Source: Lachnospiraceae bacterium
Lineage (GTDB): Bacteria > Bacillota > Clostridia > Lachnospirales > Lachnospiraceae
Direction: 5' to 3'
Assembly (NCBI GenBank): GCA_017634455.1
Contig: JAGBNK010000017.1
Span: 123,625-187,624 of the forward strand
Length of the DNA: 64,000 nt
The position numbers were made by a program, and so were the translations under genes. The notes beneath the pieces were generated by a model. The model was not told where the DNA came from, did no database searches, and saw nothing but the letters and a program-made list of their open reading frames with translations. Position 1 is the first letter of the stretch. Every line of letters begins with the position of its first letter. Shown one piece after another: positions 61,972 to 64,000 of this stretch.

Positions 61972-63731
61972 TATGCTTCCTCCTTTCCTTCTGATGAATC
62001 AAAATCTCCGTTGCCTGCACCGTTTTGAGATTCATATACATCTCTGTAAATCTCGTTGTTTGCAAGCAATTCCTCGTGAGTTCCATATCCATTTATCTTG
62101 CCATCATCCATTACGATGATATGATCTGCATCCTGTACAGAAGAAATACGCTGAGCAATAATCAACTTGGTTGTACCTGGAATTTCTTCTCTAAATGCTC
62201 TACGAATCTTGGCATCAGTTGCTGTATCAACTGCGGATGTTGAATCATCCAATATCAATACCTTTGGCTTCTTCAACAGAGCTCTGGCAATACATAATCT
62301 CTGGCGCTGACCACCTGATACATTGGTACCGCCCTGCTCGATAAATGTGTTGTATCCATCTGGCATTTTGTCTATAAACTCATCTGCGCATGCCAACTGA
62401 CAAGCTCTCTTGCACTCTTCGTCAGTAGCATTCTTGTCACCCCAGCGGAGATTCTCGTAAATAGTTCCTGTGAACAATACGTTCTTCTGAAGAACTACAG
62501 CCACCTCATCACGAAGTGTCTCTATATCATATTCTCGAACATCTCTGCCGCCAACTTTGACGCTACCTTCGCTAACGTCATAAAGTCTGGAAATAAGATT
62601 TACAAGAGATGTCTTGGCAGAACCTGTTCCACCAATAATTCCCACAGTCTCTCCTGACTTAATTGACAGGTTAATATCAGATAGAACGAAGTCCTCTGCG
62701 CTCTTGTGATATCCGAAGTTAACATGTTCGAATTCAATGCTGCCATCAGCCACTTCATAAACCGGATTCTCTGGATTTGAAATGTCAGGAACCTCATCCA
62801 ACACTTCTACAATACGCTCTGCAGAAGCAATAGACATAGTAATCATGATAAATATCATAGCAAGCATCATAAGGCTCATAAGGATATTCATACAATATGT
62901 AAGCAAGCTCATAAGAGCACCTGTGGTAAGTCCACCTGCCACAATTTCCTTGGCACCAAACCAGCTAATAAGCAGGATACAAGCATATACTGTTCCCATC
63001 ATAATAGGCATGGCCACTACCATAATCTTCTCAGCCTTAATGAACATATTGTAAATATTATTTGAAGCCTTATGGAATTTCTCTGTTTCATACTGTTCGC
63101 GAACATAAGCCTTTACCACGCGAACTGCAGACACATTTTCCTGAACAGATTCATTTAACTCATCATATTTCTCAAATACTTCCTTGAATACCTTTCTGGT
63201 CTTTGGAAGCAGGATAAACATAATACTAACAAGGAAAACAAGTGCAACCACATATACCATAGAAAGCTTTGGACTAATACGAATTGCTAAAATCAAAGCT
63301 ACAATAAGTGATGCAGGTGCTCTTGTTCCTATTCTAAGGAGCATCTGAAATGCATTCTGTACATTGGTTACATCTGTAGTCAATCTGGTAATCAAACTGT
63401 TAGAAGAGAACTTGTCAATGTTTTTAAATGAATAAGTCTGTATCTTCTCAAACTGAGCCTGACGCAGATTCTTGGCCAAACCAGCGGAAGCAAATGCGCC
63501 GCATCTACCTCCCATTACTCCGGCAAACAATCCTACCAAAGCAATAAGTATCATATAGATTCCCATCTTATATATATGGTTCATGTTGCCGGCATTGACG
63601 CCGTCATCAATTATTGATGCCATCATAAGGGGAATTACCATCTCCATCGCCACCTCAAGCAGCATAAATAATGGAGTTAATATGGCGTTGGTTTTATATT
63701 CTTTTACATGTGCCATTAATTTCTTTACCAT
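61971..63731 (-). CDS. ABC exporter subunit, degenerate ATPase half
   Basis: A 586-residue half-transporter. Six membrane helices are followed by an ATPase with Walker A GGTGSAKTS, signature VSGGQRQRL and Walker B LILDDSTSAVD, where the usual catalytic Glu is Asp, so one of the two ATP sites is likely non-hydrolysing, as in BmrCD/TM287-288-type heterodimers. ATG at 63731 is chosen (AGGAGG ten bases upstream); the GTG at 63740 is too close to the ribosome site. Its start is two bases after the MarR stop. Confidence 0.93.
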   Translation of the reverse strand: MVKKLMAHVKEYKTNAILTPLFMLLEVAMEMVIPLMMASIIDDGVNAGNMNHIYKMGIYMILIALVGLFAGVMGGRCGAFASAGLAKNLRQAQFEKIQTYSFKNIDKFSSNSLITRLTTDVTNVQNAFQMLLRIGTRAPASLIVALILAIRISPKLSMVYVVALVFLVSIMFILLPKTRKVFKEVFEKYDELNESVQENVSAVRVVKAYVREQYETEKFHKASNNIYNMFIKAEKIMVVAMPIMMGTVYACILLISWFGAKEIVAGGLTTGALMSLLTYCMNILMSLMMLAMIFIMITMSIASAERIVEVLDEVPDISNPENPVYEVADGSIEFEHVNFGYHKSAEDFVLSDINLSIKSGETVGIIGGTGSAKTSLVNLISRLYDVSEGSVKVGGRDVREYDIETLRDEVAVVLQKNVLFTGTIYENLRWGDKNATDEECKRACQLACADEFIDKMPDGYNTFIEQGGTNVSGGQRQRLCIARALLKKPKVLILDDSTSAVDTATDAKIRRAFREEIPGTTKLIIAQRISSVQDADHIIVMDDGKINGYGTHEELLANNEIYRDVYESQNGAGNGDFDSSEGKEEA

Positions 63732-63733
63732 TA

Positions 63734-64000
63734 TTAGCACTCCTCCTTCTCAAAATTACTTCTCATCTTGTCTAATATTGTCATAAACTGTTGATACTCT
63801 TCATCTGTGATACCTCGACGAGCCTGAGACTCCGTCTCCTCGAAGTCAGTGATAGTATTGTTATAAAACTCTACACCCCCAGGAGTTAGCTCGATTCGTT
63901 TCAGTCTGGCATCATCCTCCACTGCTACGCGGCGCACCATTCCTTCCCGCTCAAACTTCTGCAATATAGTAGTTGCAGTAGATCGAGGCAGATGCAGAGT
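63734..64000 (-). CDS. MarR-family regulator (N-terminus cut by window edge)
   Basis: The frame is open from the window edge to the stop at 63734, giving the last 88 residues of a MarR-type winged helix. LPRSTATTILQKFEREG is the recognition helix and the following GMVRR plus DDARLKRIELT forms the wing. The C-terminal helix TDEEYQQFMTILDKM completes the dimer interface. It overlaps the start of the two-gene ABC exporter, so it probably represses this operon in response to a transported or toxic compound. Confidence 0.92.
   Translation of the reverse strand, partial: TLHLPRSTATTILQKFEREGMVRRVAVEDDARLKRIELTPGGVEFYNNTITDFEETESQARRGITDEEYQQFMTILDKMRSNFEKEEC

Overview
The window is a low-GC Firmicute chromosome segment. 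The gene content points to a motile, plant-polysaccharide-using member of the Lachnospiraceae (Butyrivibrio/Pseudobutyrivibrio-like); this is an inference from the flagellar, glycosidase and PTS repertoire and from Gram-positive sigma-A and SigD-type promoters, not from a marker gene. Almost everything is on the minus strand. No rRNA, tRNA, CRISPR array, transposase or phage gene was seen. Genes cut by the window are a polytopic membrane protein at 1-648 and a MarR regulator at 63734-64000.

Region by region: 0.7-8 kb holds housekeeping and signalling genes (an SDR, a histidine kinase/response regulator pair, aspartokinase, an AlaX-type tRNA-editing protein, HflX). A 246-nt near-palindrome lies between the convergent hflX and asnB. 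8.3-13.3 kb holds asnB, a CorA transporter, an iron alcohol dehydrogenase and a HAD phosphatase. 13.5-31.4 kb is sugar metabolism: a GH2 beta-galactosidase-type enzyme, a self-contained fructose PTS unit (fruR, fruK, fruA, ptsH, ptsI) whose HPr has Arg at the usual Ser46 position, truA, a two-receiver response regulator, a degenerate HPr-like protein with an AraC regulator facing a GH78 rhamnosidase, a GDPD, a 21-bp-repeat coiled-coil protein, and a Gfo/Idh-GDPD fusion.

31.5-57.2 kb is the most interesting part: a flagellin and flagellin-glycosylation island. It contains pseB, pseC, pseF, pseI and pseG (a pseudaminic-acid-type pathway without a visible PseH acetyltransferase), two MAF/DUF115 flagellin glycosyltransferases, two flagellins, FliD, FliS, FlaG, a FlgN-like chaperone and a CgeB-like glycosyltransferase. 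Embedded in it is a phosphonate module: a three-domain nucleotidyltransferase-cytidylyltransferase-PEP mutase fusion, phosphonopyruvate decarboxylase, an iron-type reductase and a LicD transferase. The simplest reading is synthesis of 2-hydroxyethylphosphonate, activation as a CMP ester and transfer by LicD onto the nonulosonic-acid glycan of flagellin; this is inferred, not shown. An ATP-grasp ligase, a methyltransferase and a second DegT-like aminotransferase probably tailor the same glycan. A four-stem RNA with a terminator separates the phosphonate half from the methyltransferase-pseG half, next to a possible nuclease-toxin-like protein.

Three SigD (sigma-28)-like promoters with a shared TCCGATAT -10 box precede flaG and both flagellin genes. 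Both flagellin leaders carry a hairpin with AAGGAT in its loop, as expected for CsrA control. 57.2-64 kb holds methionine aminopeptidase with a SEC-C zinc motif, a SurA-like lipid-anchored or membrane protein, an NlpC/P60 endopeptidase with coiled coil, and a MarR-linked heterodimeric ABC exporter.
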